From Bacillota bacterium (GTDB taxonomy: Bacteria > Bacillota > Dehalobacteriia > UBA4068), in assembly GCA_030528765.1 (NCBI GenBank), contig JAUMYD010000131.1, positions 1 to 5,401 on the forward strand: DNA of 5,401 nt. The letters run 5' to 3'. This document shows positions 1 to 5,401 of the stretch, piece after piece; within the stretch, counting starts at the first letter, position 1; every line of letters begins with the position of its first letter. The notes under the pieces were generated by a model. It did not search any database. It had not been told where the DNA came from and saw only the letters and a program-made list of their open reading frames with translations. A program made the position numbers and the translations under genes.

Positions 1-80
1 CTATTCACTATTCTTTTTTCTATTTGTCACACATCATTGTATCACCTACAAGTGAGAATTTGGATATTTTGGCTGCTCGC

Positions 81-109
81 TTGACCTTTTAATGGAATTA
101 AATTATAAT
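81..109 (+). promoter_or_regulatory. Sigma-A type promoter for the yabE-rsmA unit
   Basis: TTGACC (81-86) and a perfect TATAAT (104-109) are separated by exactly 17 bases, which is close to the housekeeping consensus. Transcription would start near 116, leaving a leader of roughly 40 bases before the yabE-like start codon. The spacer and flanks are AT-rich. No other comparably good promoter is seen before rsmA, so this one probably serves both genes. The 80 bases upstream show no gene or convincing terminator. Confidence 0.85.
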
Positions 110-146
110 GAGAAAGATTATGTTTGACATTTTTCTTTGAATCTTT

Positions 147-161
147 CATGGAGGCTCCATG
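147..161 (+). promoter_or_regulatory. Palindrome covering the ribosome binding site and start codon of the yabE-like gene
   Basis: CATGGAG-G-CTCCATG is a perfect inverted repeat with 7-base arms and one central base. It contains the Shine-Dalgarno GGAGG (150-154) and ends on the ATG (159-161). In RNA the outer five bases of each arm could pair (CATGG with CCATG) around a five-base loop, placing both the ribosome binding site and the start codon in a hairpin. The pairing is seen in the sequence; a role in limiting translation is inferred. The Shine-Dalgarno to start spacing of 4 bases is short. Confidence 0.55.
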
Positions 162-1343
162 GTTAAATTTAGAGGTAATCTGAATAAGCAGGATTTGAAT
201 CAGCTTGATCAGGCGCAAATCGTTGAGAACAAGCCGATCTACCATGGTATCTCTACCCAGGCTGCAGAAAAAAAGAAGGAAAAGACAAAGAAGAGCTTCT
301 CTGTGCATAAATTTTTGCTTGCCTTTACCTTGCTTCTTTTGCTTTGCGGTGTGGGGCTGGGAGTTTATGGAGGCAAGTTTTCCATGGGGACGGTTGCGGT
401 GGATGAGCTGACTGCCCTCCATGTGGTAATGAATATCAACAGCACACCTCAGGAGATTCTTACCAATGCTTCTACCATTGAAGAATTGCTGAATGAGCAA
501 AGAATTTTGCTGGATGAAACGGATTACCTGGGGCAGGAGCTGGATCAGCCGCTGTACGATGGCATGGTAGTTTGGCTGCGTTTAAGTGTCCCGATTTCTA
601 TTCTGGTTGATGGGGAAACTTTCAGTTTGGAGAGCCAACCGATCACAGTTCGGGATGCATTGGAAAAAGTGGGCGTGGAGCTTGGGCCTAATGATACGGT
701 TTCCATGCCGATGCTGCAGTATATTTATGAGGCTACCGAAATTACGGTTAACCGGATTCGGATTGAGACGGTTACCGTGGAAGAGCCTATTGAGCAATCA
801 GAGGTTCAACAGGAAAGAACCTACCTTGCGCCGGGAAGCTCCACTGTGGTTTCCGAGGGGCGGAAGGGTGCCCGGAAATGCGTTTACGAAGTTACCTATG
901 AAAATGGTGTGGAGATCAGCAGAAAAGAGCTCAGCTCTGAGGTGATTCGTGAGCCGGAATCCAGAGTGGTGGGTGTTGGGCCTTCCACCACTGCGGTCCA
1001 GGCTGCAGTGGATGCAGAAGGAAACCCGGTTTTGCATACTGCGGAGACGGAGGATGGTGCCAGCTTCTACTATAAAGAACAGTATGAGATCGAAACGACG
1101 GCCTACACCTGGACCGGGAATACGACCTATACCGGAACTTGGCCAAAACGAGGGACGATCGCAGTGGATCCCAGCGTGATTCCTCTGGGAACAAAGGTCT
1201 ATGTGGTTGGCTATGGCTTTGCAACAGCCGAAGATACGGGCGGGGCTATCAAAGGGAATATCATTGATCTCTACATGGATACGGAGCAGGAGTGCATCAA
1301 TTGGGGCCGCAGAGATGTGGTCATCTACATTCTGGCGGATTAA
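159..1343 (+). CDS. yabE: YabE-like membrane-anchored cell-wall protein with DUF348, G5 and 3D domains
   Basis: The 394-residue protein has a charged cytoplasmic N-terminus (1-50, lysine-rich at 38-45), one membrane helix (about 51-70) and an extracytoplasmic remainder. About 80-200 resembles two ubiquitin-like DUF348 modules, about 203-272 is a G5 domain (EVTYENG near 244-250, then a REP turn), and about 308-394 is a 3D domain. The three aspartates that name the 3D domain are visible: Asp337 in AVDPSVIPLGT, Asp359 in AEDTGG and Asp370 in NIIDLYM. Relatives with this architecture (YabE, Rpf-like and Sps-type proteins) act on peptidoglycan, probably as lytic transglycosylases in growth or spore exit, and G5 domains are thought to bind wall sugars. 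The start follows GGAGG and a good promoter. It lies directly before rsmA. In Bacillus subtilis rnmV sits between the two; here it does not. Family assignment is firm; the exact enzyme activity is inferred. Confidence 0.93.
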   Translation: MVKFRGNLNKQDLNQLDQAQIVENKPIYHGISTQAAEKKKEKTKKSFSVHKFLLAFTLLLLLCGVGLGVYGGKFSMGTVAVDELTALHVVMNINSTPQEILTNASTIEELLNEQRILLDETDYLGQELDQPLYDGMVVWLRLSVPISILVDGETFSLESQPITVRDALEKVGVELGPNDTVSMPMLQYIYEATEITVNRIRIETVTVEEPIEQSEVQQERTYLAPGSSTVVSEGRKGARKCVYEVTYENGVEISRKELSSEVIREPESRVVGVGPSTTAVQAAVDAEGNPVLHTAETEDGASFYYKEQYEIETTAYTWTGNTTYTGTWPKRGTIAVDPSVIPLGTKVYVVGYGFATAEDTGGAIKGNIIDLYMDTEQECINWGRRDVVIYILAD

Positions 1344-1344
1344 T

Positions 1345-2202
1345 ATGTACGACAATATAATGATAAAACAAATTCTCCAGGGGATGTCTGTTCATCCTCA
1401 TCGCCTGCGGGGACAGAATTTTTTGATCAATGATAGTGTTGTGGAGCAGATTATTGCGGCCACCAGACTCTCTCCCGAAGACTATGTTATTGAGATTGGG
1501 CCTGGGTTGGGGGTCCTCTCTCAAAAGCTGGCAGAAATAGGGGCCCCTTGCCTGCTGCTGGAGATTGAAGATGCCTTTGCTGCGCGGCTGCAGGATCTTT
1601 TCACTTTTGAACCCCATGTGAAGCTGCTTTGCCTGGATGCACTGGATTTTGATTTCTCCGCTTACTGTGCGGAGGAGGGGATTTCTGCCTATCATTTGGT
1701 GGCAAATCTGCCCTATAATATTACCAGCCCTATGATGAAGAAGCTTCTTTTGCATGGGGGGCCCTGGGAAAGGGCAACGCTCATGCTGCAGAAAGAGGCA
1801 GCTCAGCGCATTTGCGCAGGCAGCGGCCGGGAGAATGGCCCGCTTACCCTTTTAACGCAGTATTGTGCGGAAGCGGAACTGCTGTTTGATGTTCCACCGG
1901 AAGCGTTTTATCCCCAGCCATCTGTACGTTCGGCAGTGATCCAGCTGCGTCGGCGGGAGGAACCGCCAGTGGATGCTGCGCCGGATGCCTTACTGCATTT
2001 AATCGATGCAGCTTTCTCACAGCGCCGAAAACAGCTGGTGAACACATTGACTGCTTTTTACCAGCGATCAGATGGCCGGCGCTTCAGCCGGGCCGATCTG
2101 CTGCCGCTTATTGAAGCTTGCGGCTTGAAGCCGGGGATCCGGGCCGAGGAGATGGATCTGTTTGCATTTGCCGCTTTGCTTCAGAAATTGGAAAAGAAAT
2201 AA
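1345..2202 (+). CDS. rsmA: 16S rRNA (adenine1518-N6/adenine1519-N6)-dimethyltransferase RsmA (KsgA)
   Basis: This 285-residue enzyme uses S-adenosylmethionine to dimethylate two adjacent adenines in the 3'-end loop (helix 45) of 16S rRNA, a late step in small-subunit maturation; loss usually gives kasugamycin resistance. Seen in order: GQNFL (23-27), the SAM-binding EIGPGLGVLS (50-59), an acidic LEIED (72-76), DALDFDF (98-104), the catalytic NLPYNI (121-126), FYPQPSVRSAV (188-198), FSQRRKQLVNTL (224-235) and the C-terminal RAEEMDLF. Length is normal. Start 1345 is one base after the yabE stop with only a weak GGCGG upstream, so translational coupling is likely. A longer in-frame start at 1201 would overlap yabE by 143 bases and add residues unlike the family. 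ATG 1360 is possible but has no Shine-Dalgarno. A strong terminator follows at once. Confidence 0.97.
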   Translation: MYDNIMIKQILQGMSVHPHRLRGQNFLINDSVVEQIIAATRLSPEDYVIEIGPGLGVLSQKLAEIGAPCLLLEIEDAFAARLQDLFTFEPHVKLLCLDALDFDFSAYCAEEGISAYHLVANLPYNITSPMMKKLLLHGGPWERATLMLQKEAAQRICAGSGRENGPLTLLTQYCAEAELLFDVPPEAFYPQPSVRSAVIQLRRREEPPVDAAPDALLHLIDAAFSQRRKQLVNTLTAFYQRSDGRRFSRADLLPLIEACGLKPGIRAEEMDLFAFAALLQKLEKK

Positions 2203-2212
2203 CGCAGATTAT

Positions 2213-2243
2213 GGGCACGACCAAGCATTGGTTGTGCCCTTTT
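2213..2243 (+). terminator. Intrinsic terminator after rsmA
   Basis: GGGCACGACCAA (2213-2224) pairs with TTGGTTGTGCCC (2228-2239) over 12 positions, one of them a G-U pair, around the loop GCA. TTTT follows directly at 2240-2243. It starts 11 bases after the rsmA stop and separates the yabE-rsmA unit from the kinase gene. Confidence 0.9.
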
Positions 2244-2285
2244 GTGATTTCCTGATCTTTTTTCTGAAGCATTTTTTGCGCTGCT

Positions 2286-2307
2286 CTGAAATATTTCAGC
2301 TTTTTTT
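2286..2307 (+). terminator. Second palindrome with T-run, backup terminator or operator
   Basis: CTGAAATATTTCAG (2286-2299) is a perfect 14-base palindrome, followed by C and seven Ts (2301-2307). As RNA it can form a 5-base stem (CTGAA/TTCAG) with a 4-base loop before the T-run, giving a weak second terminator. As DNA the symmetry would suit a dimeric regulator, as it lies about 30 bases upstream of the kinase -35 element. The sequence does not decide between these. Confidence 0.45.
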
Positions 2308-2338
2308 CGTCCCTCCGCAAAAACCGACAATAAAAATC

Positions 2339-2366
2339 TTTACAGAGAGCAGGCGGGCAGTATATT
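2339..2366 (+). promoter_or_regulatory. Probable sigma-A promoter for the kinase gene
   Basis: TTTACA (2339-2344) precedes TATATT (2361-2366) with a 16-base spacer; an overlapping TATTAT (2363-2368) gives an 18-base spacer. The region lies after the rsmA terminator and about 35 bases before the kinase start, where a promoter is expected. The exact -10 hexamer is ambiguous because the TAT repeats overlap. Confidence 0.6.
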
Positions 2367-2403
2367 ATTATAGCATCAAAAATAGTGAGGAAGGAGCGCA
2401 CGT

Positions 2404-3306
2404 ATGCAGGATCTGGAGGAACGCTTGCAATCCTATGAACCCTTGTGGGGCCAGTGGAGGCTGGAAGAACGTCTTTATTCCGGCGATGCTTCCGCTGTTT
2501 ATGAGATTAGTCGGCAGCGCCTGGATAAGCCTTTGCGCTCCATTGTAAAGCTGCTGCATATGCAGGGAACAACGGAAGAGCAGGATGCCTTTCTTTCGTC
2601 GGCTATAAATGAGATCGAATGCATGGAGCTTCTGCAGGGCAGTCCGTATATTGTCAGCTACCGGGGGGATGCTTTTTATCCCTGCGTGGACTCTTCCGGA
2701 AAGGTATATGGCTACGATGTGCTGATCCGCATGGATTATTTGCGCTGCCTGAGCGATGAGATCCGGGAAGGGCGCAGCTTTAGCGAAAAAGAAGTGGTCG
2801 ATCTGGGACGGCAAATCTGCGCAGCTCTTTCAGCTGCACACGGAAAAGGGATCATGCATCTGGATATCAAGCCCGCAAACATCTACCTGCGTGAAGACGG
2901 ACGCTGTCTTCTGGGGGGCTTTGACAGTAGCGCAGCCCAAAGAAAGAGTGAAATTTTTAAGACAATGGCTGGCGCTGCGGCCTATGTTGCACCGGAGCTT
3001 TTGCGTGATGAATATGATCAGCGGGCCGATTTTTACTCTTTGGGGCTGGTGCTTTATCAGCTCCTGAATGAGAATTTTTTGCCTTTCATTCATGGGGATT
3101 CTACTTATAGCCAGCGCGAGGAGGCTATACGCAAACGGCATAGAGGGGAAGCTGTTATCGCGCCAAAGAATGGCAGCAGAAGACTGAAAAAAACAGTTTT
3201 AAAGGCCCTTTCCTTTGCCCCGGGAAAGCGTTTTTCTTCTGCATACGAGATGCGTTTCTCTTTGGAAGGTAGACATCATCAAAAGAAGAAATCTTCCTGG
3301 CGGTGA
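2404..3306 (+). CDS. Hanks-type Ser/Thr protein kinase homologue, possibly a pseudokinase
   Basis: The 300-residue protein is essentially one kinase domain without a membrane helix, so cytoplasmic as annotated. Kinase motifs in order: a poor glycine loop (YSGDASAVY, 25-33, one glycine), the ATP-anchoring Lys49 (SIVKLL), helix-C Glu70, IRMDYL (108-113), the catalytic loop HLDIKPANIYL (152-162, Leu for the usual Arg, with Asp154, Lys156 and Asn159 kept), then LGGFDSS (170-176) where LGDFG is expected, YVAPELL (194-200), DFYSLGLVLYQLLN (209-222) and Arg276. The pattern fits a kinase group common in Clostridia. Losing the metal-binding DFG aspartate usually abolishes or weakens phosphotransfer, so it may be a scaffold or nucleotide sensor. 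Start is supported by AAGGAG (2391-2396) seven bases before ATG. The end (basic RHHQKKKSSWR, then TGA) may be a frameshift truncation, as the next 225 bases look formerly coding. It precedes an HTH-protein gene in the same direction. Substrates unknown. Confidence 0.88.
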   Translation: MQDLEERLQSYEPLWGQWRLEERLYSGDASAVYEISRQRLDKPLRSIVKLLHMQGTTEEQDAFLSSAINEIECMELLQGSPYIVSYRGDAFYPCVDSSGKVYGYDVLIRMDYLRCLSDEIREGRSFSEKEVVDLGRQICAALSAAHGKGIMHLDIKPANIYLREDGRCLLGGFDSSAAQRKSEIFKTMAGAAAYVAPELLRDEYDQRADFYSLGLVLYQLLNENFLPFIHGDSTYSQREEAIRKRHRGEAVIAPKNGSRRLKKTVLKALSFAPGKRFSSAYEMRFSLEGRHHQKKKSSWR

Positions 3307-3531
3307 CTCCTTTGCTGATTCTGCCAGGGGAATTTATCTGCGGCTGAGCGCCTGTCGCGGAATCTCACCGTGGGACGGAAAGCTTTTTGTCGTTGGAAAA
3401 GGCCACTGCTTTCCCGGTCATCAGCAAGCAGGAGATGATCCAGCAGAGCCATGCAGGGAAAGTACTCCGCGAATGGTTTGCCTGTGTTTGCACTTGTTGA
3501 AAAGAAAAAGAGCGGTTTTGTATGCGAATAG
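3282..3531 (+). pseudogene. Frame-broken coding remnant between the kinase and HTH genes, possible lost kinase tail
   Basis: No intact gene fits here, but protein-like stretches continue in two alternating frames. From 3282 the frame one base ahead of the kinase gives KEEIFLAVTPLLILPGEF, a basic-to-hydrophobic segment like the juxtamembrane and membrane helix that often follow such kinase domains. Then the kinase's own frame gives NLSAAERLSRNLTVGRKAF (about 3334-3390), the first frame gives LEKATAFPVISKQEMIQQSH and onward (about 3396-3473), and the kinase frame gives LPVFALVEKKKSGFVCE, ending at TAG 3529-3531. Three of the four switches fall at short runs of A, G or T and each needs one base gained or lost. 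The TAG lies 11 bases before the HTH start, with AGGA (3530-3533) overlapping it, as in an operon junction. Splicing these pieces is inference; no family was recognised. Confidence 0.4.
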
Positions 3532-3542
3532 GATGAAGTAAG

Positions 3543-4625
3543 ATGAACGAGCAAAGCCTGAATGCAGAATATATGATCGGAGAAACGGCGTACAAGGGAG
3601 ATGCGGAGGCTCTTGGGGAAATCCTTCGTTCCTATGCGCAGTTTCATCTGAATTGGAAAAGCTTTCTAAATGTTGCTCTGGACGAGAGTGGTCTGAGCTA
3701 TGATCGCTTTGCGGAGAGCTGCGGGATCGAAAAGGATACCCTGAAAAAGTGGTGTGTTTCAGGAGGTTTGCCCAGAAGCAGGGATGCTTATATCAGGATC
3801 GCCTTCGGCTTGGGCATGAGCGAAGTGGAATTAAACCAGATGCTGCTTTGCTGCGGCGGCTACCATGAACTGCAGGCAAATGATCTATTTGATGCGGCTT
3901 GCATCTTTACGCTGCAGAAAGCCGGCTCTTATTGGGATGCGCTTTCTTTGTATCAGCGATGTTCTGAAGCAGAAACAGGGGAGAAGAGAGGAGAAGAAGC
4001 TTTTCGTGTCCCGGGTGGAGAACAGAAACTATATGGAGAAAGGCATTTTTTGGGTTTCATTCAGGAGAGACAGGAGCTGTTTGATCTGCAGCGAAGCAGG
4101 CTGAGCCAATATGTCCGGGAATTCTTGCACATGCGCCAGTGGGAATTGGCTATTATTGAAGGGCGATCCTTCAGTCTACATACTTGGGCCGAAGCCATTG
4201 GGCTGCCGCCCCATTTTGAGAAGATGCTCTCCCGTCTCTATCAGCAGGAAGAGGTCCCGCGGCGGGAAAAGCTCATTGCTTTGGGTTTGCAGTTGGATAT
4301 GCGGCCGGACAGCTTGGACATAATGCTGGAGTTGGCCCATATGAAAGGTCTTACTTCCCGAAACCGGCTGGACTGTATTTTGGTCTACGCTCTGCAAAAA
4401 ATTGATATTTTACATCCAGATCTTTCCTTTTCCAATGTACAGCAGTTTTTGCAGATCTGCCGGAATCCGGAATTAAAAAAATTCTGCGCCGGACGAATCC
4501 AGGATTATCTGGAAAACAGCTATGACAGCAATGCGGAAGAAATCAGCAAAGTGGTGGAATGCATCCACCACCTGCTTGAGGAAGTAAATGCGGAGGAGGC
4601 AGGGCAGCTTATGGAACTGCTTTGA
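3543..4625 (+). CDS. Protein with two diverged copies of an HTH-containing domain, partner of the kinase gene
   Basis: The 360-residue soluble protein has no signal peptide or membrane segment. Residues 31-126 and 190-286 are two copies of one domain. Matching landmarks are Tyr31/Tyr190, FAESCGIEKDTLKKW (56-70) against WAEAIGLPPHFEKML (215-229), LPRSRD (76-81) against VPRREK (238-243), GM (91-92) against DM (252-253), and a closing FTLQK against YALQK. Copy 1 contains an XRE-like helix-turn-helix at about 52-72; copy 2 keeps the helical pattern but fewer of its residues. A charged linker (about 140-189) separates the copies, and a helical C-terminus (about 290-360) ends in an acidic stretch. 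A DNA-binding or peptide-binding regulator is plausible, not shown. The start is preceded by AGGA at 9 bases. It lies 236 bases after the kinase gene with no convincing promoter between, so co-transcription is likely. I do not recognise a named family. Confidence 0.85.
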   Translation: MNEQSLNAEYMIGETAYKGDAEALGEILRSYAQFHLNWKSFLNVALDESGLSYDRFAESCGIEKDTLKKWCVSGGLPRSRDAYIRIAFGLGMSEVELNQMLLCCGGYHELQANDLFDAACIFTLQKAGSYWDALSLYQRCSEAETGEKRGEEAFRVPGGEQKLYGERHFLGFIQERQELFDLQRSRLSQYVREFLHMRQWELAIIEGRSFSLHTWAEAIGLPPHFEKMLSRLYQQEEVPRREKLIALGLQLDMRPDSLDIMLELAHMKGLTSRNRLDCILVYALQKIDILHPDLSFSNVQQFLQICRNPELKKFCAGRIQDYLENSYDSNAEEISKVVECIHHLLEEVNAEEAGQLMELL

Positions 4626-4650
4626 TCCATTTTTGAGCTGCCTTTTACAT

Positions 4651-4693
4651 GCCTTCGCTCTCTGCGCTTTCCTCTGTGTCGTGAAGGCTTTTT
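4651..4693 (+). terminator. Possible terminator after the HTH gene
   Basis: GCCTTC (4651-4656) pairs with GAAGGC (4683-4688), followed directly by TTTTT. The stem is only 6 pairs and the loop is long (26 bases), so this is weaker than the rsmA terminator. Its position 25 bases after the HTH gene stop and the clean T-run support it. Confidence 0.45.
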
Positions 4694-4775
4694 CAAAAAA
4701 CAAAGGCCGTTTTCTCTAATGTTGTCTCGCAGAAAGAAAGATTGTCAGAACTGGATGTGAACATGAAAAAATAAT

Positions 4776-4826
4776 AAGAACAGCAAGTCCCCTGTACGCG
4801 CAGAAGCCGCTGCTCTTGTTTTACTT
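4776..4826 (+). terminator. Weak second terminator candidate
   Basis: AAGAACAGC (4776-4784) pairs with GCTGCTCTT (4809-4817) with one A-C mismatch, and GTTTTACTTTT follows. The loop is 24 bases. It overlaps the proposed -35 element of the next promoter, so only one of the two readings may be functional. Confidence 0.3.
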
Positions 4827-4848
4827 TTATTCGCTTTGGTGCTATGAT
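4820..4848 (+). promoter_or_regulatory. Possible promoter upstream of the glxK remnant
   Basis: TTTACT (4820-4825) and TATGAT (4843-4848) are 17 bases apart; the -10 matches 5 of 6 consensus positions and the -35 matches 4 of 6. Transcription would begin about 75 bases before the glxK start, just ahead of the near-palindrome at 4871-4886. Confidence 0.45.
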
Positions 4849-4870
4849 TTGGAAAGTCTGCTGCTAGTAT

Positions 4871-4886
4871 ATGGAATCGATTTCAT
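4871..4886. repeat. Near-perfect palindrome in the glxK leader
   Basis: ATGGAATCGATTTCAT is symmetric at 14 of 16 positions around a central AATCGATT. It lies just downstream of the possible promoter and 45 bases before the glxK start, a position that would suit an operator. Function is not shown, and short AT-rich palindromes also arise by chance. Confidence 0.3.
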
Positions 4887-4931
4887 GCTCTTTTTTGCTG
4901 GGCAGGAAACGGCAGTATTTATGAGGTAAAA

Positions 4932-5401
4932 ATGAAAATTATTTGTGCACCTGCTGCATTCAAGGGCAGATTTGATGCCTTTCAAGCTGCCGAAGAGCGG
5001 TTCTGAGCCTTCTCATGGCAGATGGGGGAGAAGACACGATGGATGTTCTTCAGCACTACGCTGCTTTTCAGCGTGTGCAGGCCGTTAGCCTGGATCCGCT
5101 GGGACGGGAGATCATCGGAGACTACCTGGTTCTGGATGAAAACAGTGCTTTGATCGAAGCAGCAGCTGTGCTCGGTTTTTCTCGGGTGGACAGTGCGGAG
5201 CTGAATCCATATAACAGCTCCTCCTTGGGTCTGGGGCAGCTGTTTCGTCATGTAATCAGCCAAGGACTTCGAAGCGTATATATTGCCTTGGGGATTGTGT
5301 CACCAATGATGGGGGATCGGTGCCTTGGCTGCACTGGGTGCGCTCTTTCTGGATGCCGCCGGAAATGTGTCGCTTCCCATTGGGCGCAGCTTGGGGCTGA
5401 T
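4932..5401 (+). pseudogene. glxK: Glycerate kinase (GlxK family) gene, frame-broken and cut by the window end
   Basis: The start MKIICAPAAFKGRFDAFQAA matches the N-terminus of glycerate kinases, which phosphorylate glycerate with ATP to feed it into glycolysis. GAGG stands 5 bases before the ATG. Frame 1 stops at TGA 5004-5006 after 24 codons. Family sequence resumes in another frame near 5009 with LLMADGGEDT, then DPLG, ALIEAAAVLGF, NPYNSSSLGLG and SVYIALG. The start-to-MADGG distance is 83 bases, against about 120 in typical members, suggesting a deletion of about 37 bases. At 5290-5293 (GGGG) the frame changes again to give CVTNDGG, and at 5311-5315 (GGGGG) once more to give IGALAALGALFLDAAGN, which stays open to the window end. 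Each of the last two breaks is repaired by adding one G. APAAFKG also replaces the usual APDSFKG. Family identity is sure; real decay versus sequencing error at the G runs is open, though the deletion argues for decay. Confidence 0.8.

Larger units (their letters stand above)
4626..4931. other. Gene-free interval between the HTH gene and the glxK remnant
   Basis: No credible open reading frame on either strand and no RNA gene was found. It is AT-rich in patches and holds two possible hairpin terminators (4651-4693 and 4776-4826), a possible promoter (4820-4848) and a near-palindrome (4871-4886), each listed separately. Confidence 0.6.

Noticed and set aside
1201..1344. In-frame N-terminal extension of rsmA from ATG 1201
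   Set aside because: It would overlap the 3D domain coding region and add 48 residues with no counterpart in RsmA; ATG 1345 gives normal length.
798..1355. Long open frame on the minus strand across the yabE-like gene
   Set aside because: It is antisense to well-recognised G5 and 3D domains, its translation shows no family features, and no promoter or Shine-Dalgarno supports it.
3497..3526. Possible promoter (TTGAAA, 18 bases, TATGCG) before the HTH gene
   Set aside because: The -10 is poor and the elements fall in the putative coding remnant; co-transcription with the kinase is simpler.
3215..3541. 108-residue open frame overlapping the kinase end and the following spacer
   Set aside because: Its start lies inside the kinase in another frame, it has no ribosome binding site, and its composition (many Cys, Arg, Gly, Pro) looks like a shadow; the other two frames hold the more protein-like pieces.
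4982..5263. 93-residue minus-strand open frame over the glxK remnant
   Set aside because: The plus strand carries clear glycerate kinase motifs through this stretch, so this is an antisense shadow.
1..5401. CRISPR array, tRNA or rRNA genes, insertion sequences
   Set aside because: No regularly spaced repeats, no cloverleaf or rRNA-like stretches, and no transposase or terminal inverted repeats were seen.

Overview
The window looks like chromosomal DNA from a Gram-positive anaerobe of the Bacillota, most likely a clostridial lineage of medium GC content. This rests on four things: a membrane-anchored YabE-type cell-wall protein next to rsmA (a typical Bacillota arrangement), a soluble Hanks-type kinase resembling those common in Clostridia, clear sigma-A style promoters with strong Shine-Dalgarno sequences, and hairpin-plus-T-run terminators. 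The genus cannot be read from the sequence. All recognisable genes are on the + strand.

Region 1 (1-2243) is a compact housekeeping unit. A near-consensus promoter (81-109) drives a yabE-like gene (159-1343) for a membrane-anchored protein with DUF348, G5 and 3D domains, probably a peptidoglycan-cleaving enzyme. One base after its stop comes rsmA/ksgA (1345-2202), the 16S rRNA adenine dimethyltransferase. A strong intrinsic terminator (2213-2243) closes the unit, and a second palindrome plus T-run follows at 2286-2307.

Region 2 (2339-4625) is the unusual part. With its own promoter, a small Hanks-type protein kinase (2404-3306) is followed by a gene for a protein with two diverged copies of an HTH-containing domain (3543-4625). 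The kinase keeps its lysine, catalytic-loop Asp/Lys/Asn and APE motif, but Gly-Phe-Asp stands where Asp-Phe-Gly is expected and its glycine-rich loop is degraded, so it may be a pseudokinase. The 236 bases between the two genes hold pieces of coding-like sequence in two frames. Joined, they read as a basic stretch, a hydrophobic helix and a further domain, ending at a stop 11 bases before the HTH gene. The kinase may therefore be a truncated form of a longer membrane protein. The pair is best viewed as a candidate kinase/regulator module of unknown function.

Region 3 (4626-5401) has about 300 bases without a gene, holding possible terminators, a promoter and a near-palindrome. It is followed by a clearly recognisable but broken glycerate kinase gene (glxK family) that runs off the window end. 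Three frame breaks are visible, two of them at G runs, so either gene decay or sequencing error has to be considered.
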